5,815 nt of DNA from contig JACPKT010000074.1 of NCBI GenBank assembly GCA_016186855.1, positions 1-5,815 on the forward strand, in the 5' to 3' direction. Under the pieces are notes generated by a model. That model was given only the letters and a program-made list of their open reading frames with translations, was not told the DNA's origin and did not search any database. Of this stretch, positions 1 to 5,772 are shown in pieces; position 1 is the first letter of the stretch; each line of letters starts with the position of its first letter. A program made the translations under genes and the position numbers. Source of the stretch: Candidatus Iainarchaeum sp. GTDB taxonomy: Archaea > Iainarchaeota > Iainarchaeia > Iainarchaeales > GW2011-AR10.

Positions 1-72
1 TTTCCCATTATCATAATGTTTTACCATACACGAAATGCTTCTTGGCAAATTATTAAAAAACAACGAGGAAAG

Positions 73-591
73 ATGGCAGTGACAGAATTACTGCTAAAAC
101 TAATTGTCTTGCTGGCGCCAATGTATGTTGCCAACTCCACAGCAATGTTGTTTGGCGGAAAATACCGGCTAGACTTTGGAAAAAAATTTTTTGATGGCAG
201 ACCAGTATTTGGGCCGGGAAAAACATTCAGCGGCGCATTTGCAGGAATAATCCTCGGCAGCGCGGCAACCATCATCGTTTACTATTTTTTAACGGAACAC
301 GCTCTGTCCATTTCGCAAAATTACATGTTTTTTGGGTTTCTGGTCTCAATCGGTTCAATAGCTGGAGATACTGTTGCAAGCTTTTTTAAAAGAAGAAGCA
401 ACATCTCGCCAGGCACGCCGGTTCTTTTTTTGGACCAACTGGACTTTGTAATCGGAGGCCTCATATTCGGCAGCCTTATTTTTGTGCCGACATTTTACGA
501 AACAATTATAATCGCGGTTGCAACACTAATAATTCACAAGCTGAGCAACTTCATTGCGTTCAAGGCAAAGCTGAAAAAAGTGCCGTGGTAA
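73..591 (+). CDS. carS: CDP-archaeol synthase (CarS, DUF46 family)
   Basis: Integral membrane enzyme of archaeal lipid synthesis. By family knowledge it transfers CMP from CTP to unsaturated archaetidic acid (digeranylgeranylglyceryl phosphate), giving CDP-archaeol, the precursor of archaeal phospholipids. The protein reads as 172 residues with about five hydrophobic helices. Family signatures are visible, numbered from an upstream ATG at 16 (subtract 19 for the chosen start): YVANS near 38-42, DFGKKFFDGRPVFGPGKT near 53-70, GDTVASFFKRR near 117-126, a PGTPVLFLDQLDF block near 132-144, and the C-terminal H174...N178...KVPW end typical of the family. I chose ATG 73 because family members begin just before the first helix and a GAGGA purine run lies at 65-69. 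Starting at 16 would add 19 basic, non-family residues. The gene is followed after 54 bases by an archaeosortase in the same direction. The function call is firm; the exact start is less so. Confidence 0.93.
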   Translation: MAVTELLLKLIVLLAPMYVANSTAMLFGGKYRLDFGKKFFDGRPVFGPGKTFSGAFAGIILGSAATIIVYYFLTEHALSISQNYMFFGFLVSIGSIAGDTVASFFKRRSNISPGTPVLFLDQLDFVIGGLIFGSLIFVPTFYETIIIAVATLIIHKLSNFIAFKAKLKKVPW

Positions 592-600
592 ACTTTTGCG

Positions 601-615
601 TCCGTTTTCAACGGG
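601..615 (+). other. Small inverted repeat between carS and the archaeosortase gene
   Basis: CCGTT at 602-606 and AACGG at 610-614 form a perfect 5-bp stem around a TTC loop, extended by a T601-G615 wobble. It lies just after carS and immediately upstream of the TATA-like box at 618-628. It could be a weak transcript-end hairpin or an operator overlapping the BRE position. No U-tract follows it, so a terminator role is not well supported. Confidence 0.25.
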
Positions 616-617
616 AC

Positions 618-628
618 ATAAATATAAT
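618..628 (+). promoter_or_regulatory. TATA-like box of the archaeosortase gene
   Basis: ATAAATATAAT is a good match to the archaeal TATA element. Archaeal transcription normally starts about 25-27 bases beyond the box centre, here near 648-650, next to the ATG at 646. This suggests either a leaderless message or a start at the in-frame ATG at 670. Inferred from spacing only. Confidence 0.5.
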
Positions 629-645
629 CCATCACAGATAGAAGA

Positions 646-1155
646 ATGCAGGAGCATGCAAGTGATTCGATGAACAGTAAAAAAAAAATTGTGGTTTTTT
701 TAATCAAATTTTTTGCAATTTTTGCGCTTTTCCACTACTTCTTGCTTGTAGTTAACTTGTCCTTCTTTGAGGATGCAATTGCAGGGTTTCAGGCTAGATT
801 GCTTGGACTGGGTTTTGAAAAAAACTCGGTTTTTGCAAAAGACGGGGCTTTTTTGATTACATCTTCTTGCACAGGCCTTGTAAGCACAATAATTCTTGGA
901 GCAATAATTTTTTCACTCAAAAAACCCTCCCGAAAGGAAAAAATCTGGATTTTTTTTGGTGGAACCGCCTTGCTGCTGATAGTTAACCAGTTCCGGTTAT
1001 ACTTTGTGCTTTTGATTGGAAAAATTTTCGGAGTACAGGCCGCAGAGCTGGCGCACATTGCAAGCTGGTTTGCAACCACTGCAGCAATAATTTTTGCATG
1101 GTACTATTTCACAAAAAAAATGACAAAAACAAAAAACTTTGAAGGGTTTTTGTAG
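646..1155 (+). CDS. Exosortase/archaeosortase family membrane protein
   Basis: A 169-residue membrane protein with about four hydrophobic helices (near residues 14-37, 67-91, 99-124 and 131-154). The exosortase/archaeosortase catalytic triad is visible in order and at membrane-edge positions. Cys75 sits in SSCTGLVS, Arg117 in the N-x-x-R motif NQFR, and His137 in AELAHIASWF. By family knowledge such proteins are cysteine transpeptidases that recognise a short C-terminal sorting tail (motif, helix, basic cluster) on exported proteins, cleave it and move the protein to another acceptor. This copy is much shorter than Haloferax ArtA and looks like the bare catalytic core. The start is uncertain: ATG 646 may be leaderless, while ATG 670 (residue 9) has GGAG at 651-654, though about 15 bases away. 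No substrate with a sorting tail is encoded in this window. The gene converges on secD, with stops 2 bases apart. Confidence 0.86.
   Translation: MQEHASDSMNSKKKIVVFLIKFFAIFALFHYFLLVVNLSFFEDAIAGFQARLLGLGFEKNSVFAKDGAFLITSSCTGLVSTIILGAIIFSLKKPSRKEKIWIFFGGTALLLIVNQFRLYFVLLIGKIFGVQAAELAHIASWFATTAAIIFAWYYFTKKMTKTKNFEGFL
1113..1136 (-). terminator. Candidate U-tract terminator for the secF-secD transcript
   Basis: Read on the minus strand, runs of 6, 5 and 8 T residues follow the secD stop within about 45 bases, inside the 3' end of the convergent archaeosortase gene. Archaeal RNA polymerase terminates at U-rich tracts without needing a strong hairpin, so this is a plausible stop for the minus-strand transcript. 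No GC-rich hairpin was seen. The tracts also encode Lys-rich codons on the plus strand, so coincidence is possible. Confidence 0.4.
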
Positions 1156-1157
1156 AA

Positions 1158-2780
1158 CTATTTTCTTACCGCGATTTTTGCCATTTCTGCAAACACTGGT
1201 CTTGTGACAAGCACGCCTACAAAAACGCCTGCAATTGTTGTCAGCGCAAACCCTATCAGTTTTCCAAGGCCGAGGCCGAAAAAAATTATTGGAAGCATTG
1301 TGGCAACAACTGTTGCAGATGCAGCGACGATTATGAAGAAAGCCTTTTTTACGCGGGCCGCAAGCGATTCTTCCGCTGAAAATTCTCCGCGCATTAGTTC
1401 GTCCATTATTACAATCTGGTGGTCAACACCAGTGCCTACAACTGCCAGAATCCCTGCAACGCTTGCAAGGTCCAAATTTATCCTGAAAAAAGAGGCAATT
1501 CCCAAAACCAATAAAACCTCGCTTATTCCAGTGACAATTATCGGAATCGAAACCTTTATGTTGCGGTAGCGAATGAAAACGATTAGTGAAACCATGAGAA
1601 GGGAAATTGCACCCATCAAAATCGCGGCATCCAAAAACTCTTTTCCCAAAAAAGGGGAAATTGTTTCGTTTGAAACATCGTCAATTGGAATTGGAAGAGA
1701 GCCTGTTTCCAAAAGAATCGTCAAGTCGCCAAGCCTTTTTTGGGCCGTCTGGAAATCCGCGGCAGTTCCAGTAATTACAAGTTCAGAGTAAATTTTTTGG
1801 CTTTCAACATCTGCAATGAATGGGTCAAGACCAGTGATTCCAGGAGTTAAAGAAATTGTCTGCCTTGCACCGCTGGCAGCCCAAACCCAAGGCAATCCGG
1901 GTTCTTTTGGCTCAAACTCTTTTACTTTAAAACCCATTTCTTTCAATTGGTTTTTTTCTTTGCCAGAAATTTTTGGGTGGACGGTTGCCTGTTCTTTTGA
2001 GAGCGCAAGCGAAACCAACTTTGCTTTTTGCTCTTCTGAAAAACCGTTTTCATCTACCAAAAAGTAGTCAATAGAACTGTTTTGCAGTAGTTCTTCAATG
2101 TCTGTCTGCGCGCTGATGTCGTGCTCAAAGCTTCCTGCTAAAAGAAGCGCTGAATCGTTTTGAAAAACTTCTTTTGGAAAAACAAGTACCGAATTTGTCG
2201 GCCTGTCAATGAAAAAATACGTTACCTTGCAGTCGTACTGGTTTTGGGCCTGAACTGAAAACGACGAGATTTTGCATTTGTGAAAAATTGTTTTTGAAAA
2301 CTTTACTGCAGACTCCTGGCTTATTTTAAACGGAAGGTTCCATTCGATTGCCCCAGACAGTGGGTCTTTTGCAAAACCATACCCTGCTGCAGGGTCTTTC
2401 ACTATCTGTATTATGTCAGAGCCTGAAAACACTACTTCCCCGTCCAAAATTGACTCAAATTTTCCCTGAGTTTTTATTATTGTCTCAATCTGCTCAACTT
2501 TTTGAGTGTCGGTCTCTGCAATCTGCGCGATTACAAAATCATCGCCAAAAGATTTCACGCTGCTGTCCCTTAAACCAAAAGAATCAATCCTTTGCTGGAT
2601 TATTGTGGTAATTGTTGAAAGCTGTTCTGCTGTCGGTTTTTGCGCCAAATGAATCTGAAAAATTGTTCCACCTTTAAAATCAATGCCAAACTGCAAGCCG
2701 TTAAAGGACAGGGAAAAAAGAGCGAGCCCTACAAGCACCAGAAAAAGCAAAAACTTGTAATTTTTAAACAACCGCTTCAA
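1158..2780 (-). CDS. secD: SecD protein-export membrane subunit
   Basis: A 540-residue RND-fold membrane protein that partners SecF and assists protein export through the Sec channel, probably using the ion gradient. The layout is canonical: helix 1 near residues 9-27, then GIDFKGGT at 32-39 opening a large external domain (to about 380), then five helices near 383-404, 408-431, 436-459, 480-502 and 506-528. The helix-4 signature VVGTGVDHQIVIMDE near 447-461 is typical of archaeal SecD, and TRPVFAEM near 526-533 closes the family domain. Translation starts at TTG (2780-2778). AGGTGG on the minus strand (2790-2785) lies 4 bases upstream, inside the last codons of secF, and the secF TGA overlaps the TTG, so the two are probably translationally coupled. 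The only cysteines, Cys169 and Cys184, both lie in the external domain. The gene appears complete and unbroken. Confidence 0.95.
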   Translation of the reverse strand: MKRLFKNYKFLLFLVLVGLALFSLSFNGLQFGIDFKGGTIFQIHLAQKPTAEQLSTITTIIQQRIDSFGLRDSSVKSFGDDFVIAQIAETDTQKVEQIETIIKTQGKFESILDGEVVFSGSDIIQIVKDPAAGYGFAKDPLSGAIEWNLPFKISQESAVKFSKTIFHKCKISSFSVQAQNQYDCKVTYFFIDRPTNSVLVFPKEVFQNDSALLLAGSFEHDISAQTDIEELLQNSSIDYFLVDENGFSEEQKAKLVSLALSKEQATVHPKISGKEKNQLKEMGFKVKEFEPKEPGLPWVWAASGARQTISLTPGITGLDPFIADVESQKIYSELVITGTAADFQTAQKRLGDLTILLETGSLPIPIDDVSNETISPFLGKEFLDAAILMGAISLLMVSLIVFIRYRNIKVSIPIIVTGISEVLLVLGIASFFRINLDLASVAGILAVVGTGVDHQIVIMDELMRGEFSAEESLAARVKKAFFIIVAASATVVATMLPIIFFGLGLGKLIGFALTTIAGVFVGVLVTRPVFAEMAKIAVRK

Positions 2781-3740
2781 AGAGCCACCTTTTTTTTTCT
2801 TTCAACATACCATAAAAGCATTGGGGCGTTCATGAACCAGGTTGCAATTAAATCTGCTGCAAGGCCAAAAAAAAGCACTGCTGCAATCTGGAAAATGACG
2901 TCTATTTGTGCAAAATAGGAAAACAAAAGCATTACAAAAACCGCGGCAAGAGCCGTGGAGGTCATGGTGACGCCTGTAACCATTGCCTCGTGGGCGAATC
3001 TGGAACACAGCCATGAGTGCAAGGGCAGCGGCAACGTCAAAAACCGAGGCTGCAACAATTGCAAGCACAGGAATGAGTTCCCTGAAAAAAACAAAAACTA
3101 CTATCAAGAGCAGGACAAAAGCCATTACTGAAACAGTAATAGCGGAACTGTAAAATTTTTCTCCAAGGACTGCGCCTATTTCTCCCTTGGAAATTTTTGG
3201 GTTTTCCAAAAGCCCCAGCTCCTGCACCAAAAATTCGTCTAACCGCTTTGCAAAGCTTTCTTTTGCCTTGTTAAACTGGTCTTCTGCAAATGCTATCGCG
3301 CTTCCTGCAGTCGGGTTTTGCGGCGGCAAGTCAGAACTAGCCAAAACTATTTGCGAGTATTTTGCTGATTCCAATGCAAGTGAAACTGCAGTCTGCGAAT
3401 TTGTCTCGCGCTGTTGCTTTGCCTGCGCTAAAAAGTTTTGCGCTTGTTTTAATTCCTTGTTGTAAGAAAACTGGATGAGGACCTTTGACCCAAGCGGCCC
3501 GGAAGTTGTGTTTACCTGCAAGTCGATTAAATTAAAATGGCTTAAAAGAGAATCGTAAAGCTTGCTCGTATCCGTTTCTTTCTCAAGGCTTGCGCGGATA
3601 ATTGTCCCGCCAACAAGGTCAATTCCGGGGGTGACCTTTGGGTGCACAAAAATGGCTATCACAAAAAGCAGTCCAAACACTGCCGGAACTGCCAAGAGTT
3701 TCTTGAAATTTTTGTTATAAAGTGAAACCAAAAAAACCAC
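2777..3740 (-). pseudogene. secF: SecF protein-export membrane subunit, internally deleted and frameshifted
   Basis: The N-terminal part reads from GTG 3740 for 248 normal residues: helix 1 near 14-32, GIDLVGGT at 39-46, an external domain, helix 2 near 199-219 and helix 3 near 222-246, ending MAVFQI. That frame then turns into Arg/His/Cys-rich sequence ending at 2802. The family sequence resumes in another frame at about 2995 with AHEAMVTGVTMTSTALAAV (helix 5) and helix 6, ending at the TGA 2779-2777 that overlaps the secD start. Compared with archaeal SecF family knowledge, roughly 35 residues are absent at the junction. They comprise helix 4 with the IGYSVD-type motif and the following loop. 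Frame bookkeeping means a loss of 3n+2 bases. Either the gene is truly broken or the assembly collapsed here; intact secD and good codon sense on both sides favour a recent or artefactual lesion. A TTG at 3731-3729 is an alternative start. Residues about 95-172 form an unusual helical insert. Confidence 0.88.
2785..2790 (-). promoter_or_regulatory. Shine-Dalgarno site deciding the secD TTG start
   Basis: AGGTGG on the minus strand lies 4 bases before the TTG at 2780-2778 and within the final secF codons. It supports the unusual TTG start and coupling of SecD translation to SecF. Confidence 0.6.
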
Positions 3741-3756
3741 TAAAAAAAGCCAAATT

Positions 3757-3767
3757 AATATTTTAAA
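3757..3767 (-). promoter_or_regulatory. TATA-like box for the secF-secD operon
   Basis: TTTAAAATATT on the minus strand is centred about 22 bases before the GTG at 3740, which would give a leaderless or nearly leaderless message. I see no Shine-Dalgarno sequence before that GTG, which fits. A second similar AT box lies at about 3778-3787, so which one is used cannot be settled here. Confidence 0.4.
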
Positions 3768-3817
3768 CAGGACAATGTTTAAAATACTGGCGTGACGATG
3801 CCAAAACGCATGGATTG

Positions 3818-3828
3818 CTTTAAATTAA
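3818..3828 (+). promoter_or_regulatory. TATA-like box for the UPF0147-polB transcript
   Basis: CTTTAAATTAA resembles an archaeal TATA element in the divergent region. A start site about 26 bases on (near 3849) would give a leader that contains the hairpin at 3858-3873 and the first Shine-Dalgarno at 3876-3880. Position inferred from consensus spacing only. Confidence 0.45.
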
Positions 3829-3857
3829 TTTTCTTCTTTTAATTGAAACAGCTTTTT

Positions 3858-3873
3858 GGGGTTAAACTACCCC
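3858..3873 (+). other. GGGGT/ACCCC inverted repeat in the UPF0147 leader
   Basis: GGGGT (3858-3862) and ACCCC (3869-3873) pair perfectly around a 6-base TAAACT loop. The element stands out as a GC block in AT-rich surroundings, ends 2 bases before the first Shine-Dalgarno, and lies downstream of the inferred TATA box. It could be an RNA hairpin affecting initiation or a repressor site. Confidence 0.4.
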
Positions 3874-3875
3874 GC

Positions 3876-3889
3876 GGAGGAATAAAATG
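3876..3889 (+). promoter_or_regulatory. First Shine-Dalgarno/ATG module upstream of UPF0147
   Basis: GGAGG at 3876-3880 is followed after 6 bases by ATG at 3887, in frame with the UPF0147 gene and 25 codons before its family start. The ATG sits in an AT-only hairpin (AATAAAA 3881-3887 with TTTTATT 3891-3897). The 25 encoded residues (Arg- and Phe-rich) do not resemble the family and use CGC and CGA arginine codons, so a real N-terminal extension seems unlikely. A leader peptide or a relict start is possible. Confidence 0.4.
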
Positions 3890-3948
3890 TTTTTATTAAA
3901 CTGTTTTTCGAAACGCCGATCTAGAGATTTTTTTTTACAAATTTTACC

Positions 3949-3954
3949 AGGAGG
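3949..3954 (+). promoter_or_regulatory. Shine-Dalgarno site deciding the UPF0147 start
   Basis: AGGAGG lies 7 bases before ATG 3962, the strongest ribosome-binding site in the window. It fixes the start used by the UPF0147 family and implies efficient translation. Confidence 0.7.
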
Positions 3955-3961
3955 AATAATT

Positions 3962-4246
3962 ATGGCTAAAGAGAAAAAAGACGAACGAGCGGAGTATATT
4001 GCCGAGCTTATGGACTCAGTAATTGACGACACTTCTGTTCCAAGAAACATCAGGGCTGTTGTGAAAGAAGCAAAAGACAAAATGCAGAATTCGAATGAAA
4101 AAAAAGACATCAGGATAACTTCATCTATTTACACGCTGGAAGACATAAGCAATGACGTAAACATGCCTGTGCACACCCGCACAGAAATCTGGCAAATAAT
4201 CTCGGAACTTGAGGCAGTGAGGGAAAAATCCAAGGAAACAAAATAA
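3962..4246 (+). CDS. UPF0147 family protein
   Basis: A 94-residue soluble, charged, probably all-helical protein of the archaeal UPF0147 family, whose function is not established. The family core is visible: ELMDSVIDDTSVPRNIRAVVKEAKDK near residues 15-40, then a second half reading SSIYTLEDISNDVNMPVHTRTEIWQIISELE near 54-84. The two halves look like related repeats, each with a D-x-S/N-x-P-hydrophobic turn (DTSVPRNIR and DVNMPVHTR) between helices. There is no signal peptide or membrane segment. The start at 3962 is preferred over the in-frame ATG 3887 because of family length and the strong AGGAGG. It lies 11 bases before the PolD small subunit gene and is probably co-transcribed with it, which hints at, but does not prove, a link to replication. 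Confidence 0.9.
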   Translation: MAKEKKDERAEYIAELMDSVIDDTSVPRNIRAVVKEAKDKMQNSNEKKDIRITSSIYTLEDISNDVNMPVHTRTEIWQIISELEAVREKSKETK

Positions 4247-4257
4247 GCGGTTATTCC

Positions 4258-5772
4258 ATGGAAAACGAAATTGAAACAAAAATAGCAGAATTTGCGGCCG
4301 CAAAAAACCTTCTTGTTGAGCCAAACGCAGTTAGGCTTTTATCAAAAAAGCAAAACTTTGAAGAAATCCTCAAAGAGCTCTTAATCCAAAACGTTTTTTT
4401 AATAACAGAACAAAAGGTAAACGATTTTTTGATAAAAAAAGAAACAAAGCTTGGCGAAGTCACCCAAGTGCTCGTGAAACCAAGGTCTTTTGTGCCCCTT
4501 GCATCAGAAATTGACCCAAAGTATAGGGTTATGGAAGAATACGATGTCACAAACAAAAATGCTTCAGGAGGAACAGTGAAAAACTTTCTTGAATATTTTC
4601 GGGGCAAGTTTAATTTTTTGAGTTCTACAATCAAAAAAAGAACTGGTTTTGAAGCAAAACCGATTTCAATGCTTAAGCAAACCTCTCCAAACAACGAAAT
4701 TGCTCTGATTGGAATGATTTCAAAAAAATGGATTAGCAAAAACGGGCACCTCGTTTTTGAGCTGGAGGATTTGGAAGCAACTTGTGTGGTTGTTTTCCCT
4801 AAAACGGATACACATTTGACTGAAAGCGCGCAAAAAGCAGTTCTAGACAACGTTGTCGGAGTGAAAGGGAAAAAGGCCAGCGATGAAATGATTATTGCAA
4901 ACGAAATAGTGTTCCCCGAACTTCCAAACAGGGCGGTGAAAGCGCCAGCAAGAGATGTGAGCGTCGCTTCAATTTCTGACATTCATGTCGGAAGCAAGCT
5001 TTTTTTGGAAAAAGAATTCAACCAGTTTCTGGAATGGCTGAACGGAAATGTTTCAACACAAAAAGAAAATGAAAGAATTGGAAAAATAAAGTATCTGATA
5101 ATAACAGGGGACAATGTTGACGGCATCGGCGTGTACCCTGACCAGTTTGACGAGCTTGCTATAAAAGACATTTTTATCCAGTACGAGGCATTTGCAGAAC
5201 TAATCAAAAAAGTCCCAGAGTACATTGAAATATTCATAATTCCAGGCCAGCATGACGCAGTAAGAAGAGCTGACCCGCAGCCAGCAATTGGAAAAGAATA
5301 CACAAAAAGCCTTGCAGGCTACAAAAACGTTCATTTTATTGGGAGCCCAAGCTGGGTTGAAATAGAAGGGCTGAAATTCCTACTCTATCATGGCGCTTCA
5401 ATACATGACCTCACTTCAAGCGTCAGCTTTTTGCGACCAGACAAGCCAGAAGAAGGCATGGTCGAACTGCTAAAAAGAAGGGATTTGATGGCCTCTTACG
5501 GTTCAAAGCAACCTTATGTGCCGGAAAAAAATGATTACCTGCTTGTAAGAGAAGAACCGGATTTTTATTTTGGAGGAGACATGCACCATAACGGCTACAC
5601 ACAGTACAGAGGATGCACTGTAATAAATTCCGGAACATGGCAGGCAAGAACCGCCTTTCAAATACAACTCGGGCACGTTCCAACTCCGGGAATTGCAGTT
5701 GAAACAGACCTCAAAACAAGAAAAATAACTGAAAACCATTTTTACACCCAAGGTGGAAAAAAATGGAGCTAA
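4258..5772 (+). CDS. polB: DNA polymerase II (PolD) small subunit, DP1
   Basis: A 504-residue small subunit of the archaeal replicative polymerase PolD. It carries a Mre11-like 3'-5' proofreading exonuclease and pairs with the large polymerase subunit DP2. Visible order: an N-terminal helical domain (about 1-60); a linker with the conserved PLASEI and FLEYFRGKF stretches (about 80-130); an OB-fold (about 140-225); and a calcineurin-like phosphoesterase domain (about 235-495). All metal-site motifs are present: SDIHVGS (Asp241, His243), TGDNVDG (Asp285), PGQHDA (His332, Asp333), LYHGAS (His378) and GGDMHHNG (Asp441, His443). The C-terminal SGTWQARTAFQIQ and PTPG motifs are typical of the family. 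Exonuclease activity is therefore expected. The length is at the short end for the family, mainly in the N-terminal and linker parts. No strong Shine-Dalgarno precedes ATG 4258, 11 bases after UPF0147. DP2 is not in the window. Confidence 0.95.
   Translation: MENEIETKIAEFAAAKNLLVEPNAVRLLSKKQNFEEILKELLIQNVFLITEQKVNDFLIKKETKLGEVTQVLVKPRSFVPLASEIDPKYRVMEEYDVTNKNASGGTVKNFLEYFRGKFNFLSSTIKKRTGFEAKPISMLKQTSPNNEIALIGMISKKWISKNGHLVFELEDLEATCVVVFPKTDTHLTESAQKAVLDNVVGVKGKKASDEMIIANEIVFPELPNRAVKAPARDVSVASISDIHVGSKLFLEKEFNQFLEWLNGNVSTQKENERIGKIKYLIITGDNVDGIGVYPDQFDELAIKDIFIQYEAFAELIKKVPEYIEIFIIPGQHDAVRRADPQPAIGKEYTKSLAGYKNVHFIGSPSWVEIEGLKFLLYHGASIHDLTSSVSFLRPDKPEEGMVELLKRRDLMASYGSKQPYVPEKNDYLLVREEPDFYFGGDMHHNGYTQYRGCTVINSGTWQARTAFQIQLGHVPTPGIAVETDLKTRKITENHFYTQGGKKWS
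5751..5756 (+). promoter_or_regulatory. Shine-Dalgarno site of the downstream gene
   Basis: AGGTGG lies 6 bases before the ATG at 5763, within the last codons of the DP1 gene. It resembles the secD arrangement and supports the partial gene that follows. Confidence 0.5.

Noticed and set aside
16..72. In-frame ATG at 16 extending CarS by 19 residues
   Set aside because: The added residues are basic and polar and do not resemble the CarS N-terminus, which starts just before the first helix. ATG 73 has a purine-rich site upstream.
1204..2067. Several plus-strand open frames opposite secD
   Set aside because: They mirror the conserved SecD coding strand, carry low-information Ser/Thr/Ile-rich translations and have no ribosome-binding sites.
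2802..2994. Arg/His/Cys-rich C-terminal tail of the first secF frame as a real protein domain
   Set aside because: The same bases in the neighbouring frame encode SecF helices 5 and 6, ending exactly at the secD start, so the tail is out-of-frame reading.
2985..3005. Programmed ribosomal frameshift in secF
   Set aside because: I see no slippery run at the junction, and shifting frame would still leave helix 4 and its loop missing.
3741..3886. RNA gene or riboswitch in the divergent intergenic region
   Set aside because: Apart from TATA-like boxes and one 5-bp stem I see no cloverleaf, kink-turn or conserved aptamer pattern.
3887..3961. 25-residue leader as a genuine extension of UPF0147
   Set aside because: It has no family counterpart and uses arginine codons unlike its neighbours, and a stronger ribosome-binding site precedes ATG 3962. 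Kept only as a possible leader or secondary start.
4251..4982. 243-residue minus-strand open frame antisense to polB
   Set aside because: It lies wholly opposite conserved DP1 sequence, is Ser/Phe-rich as expected from the complement of Lys/Glu codons, and has no recognisable motif.
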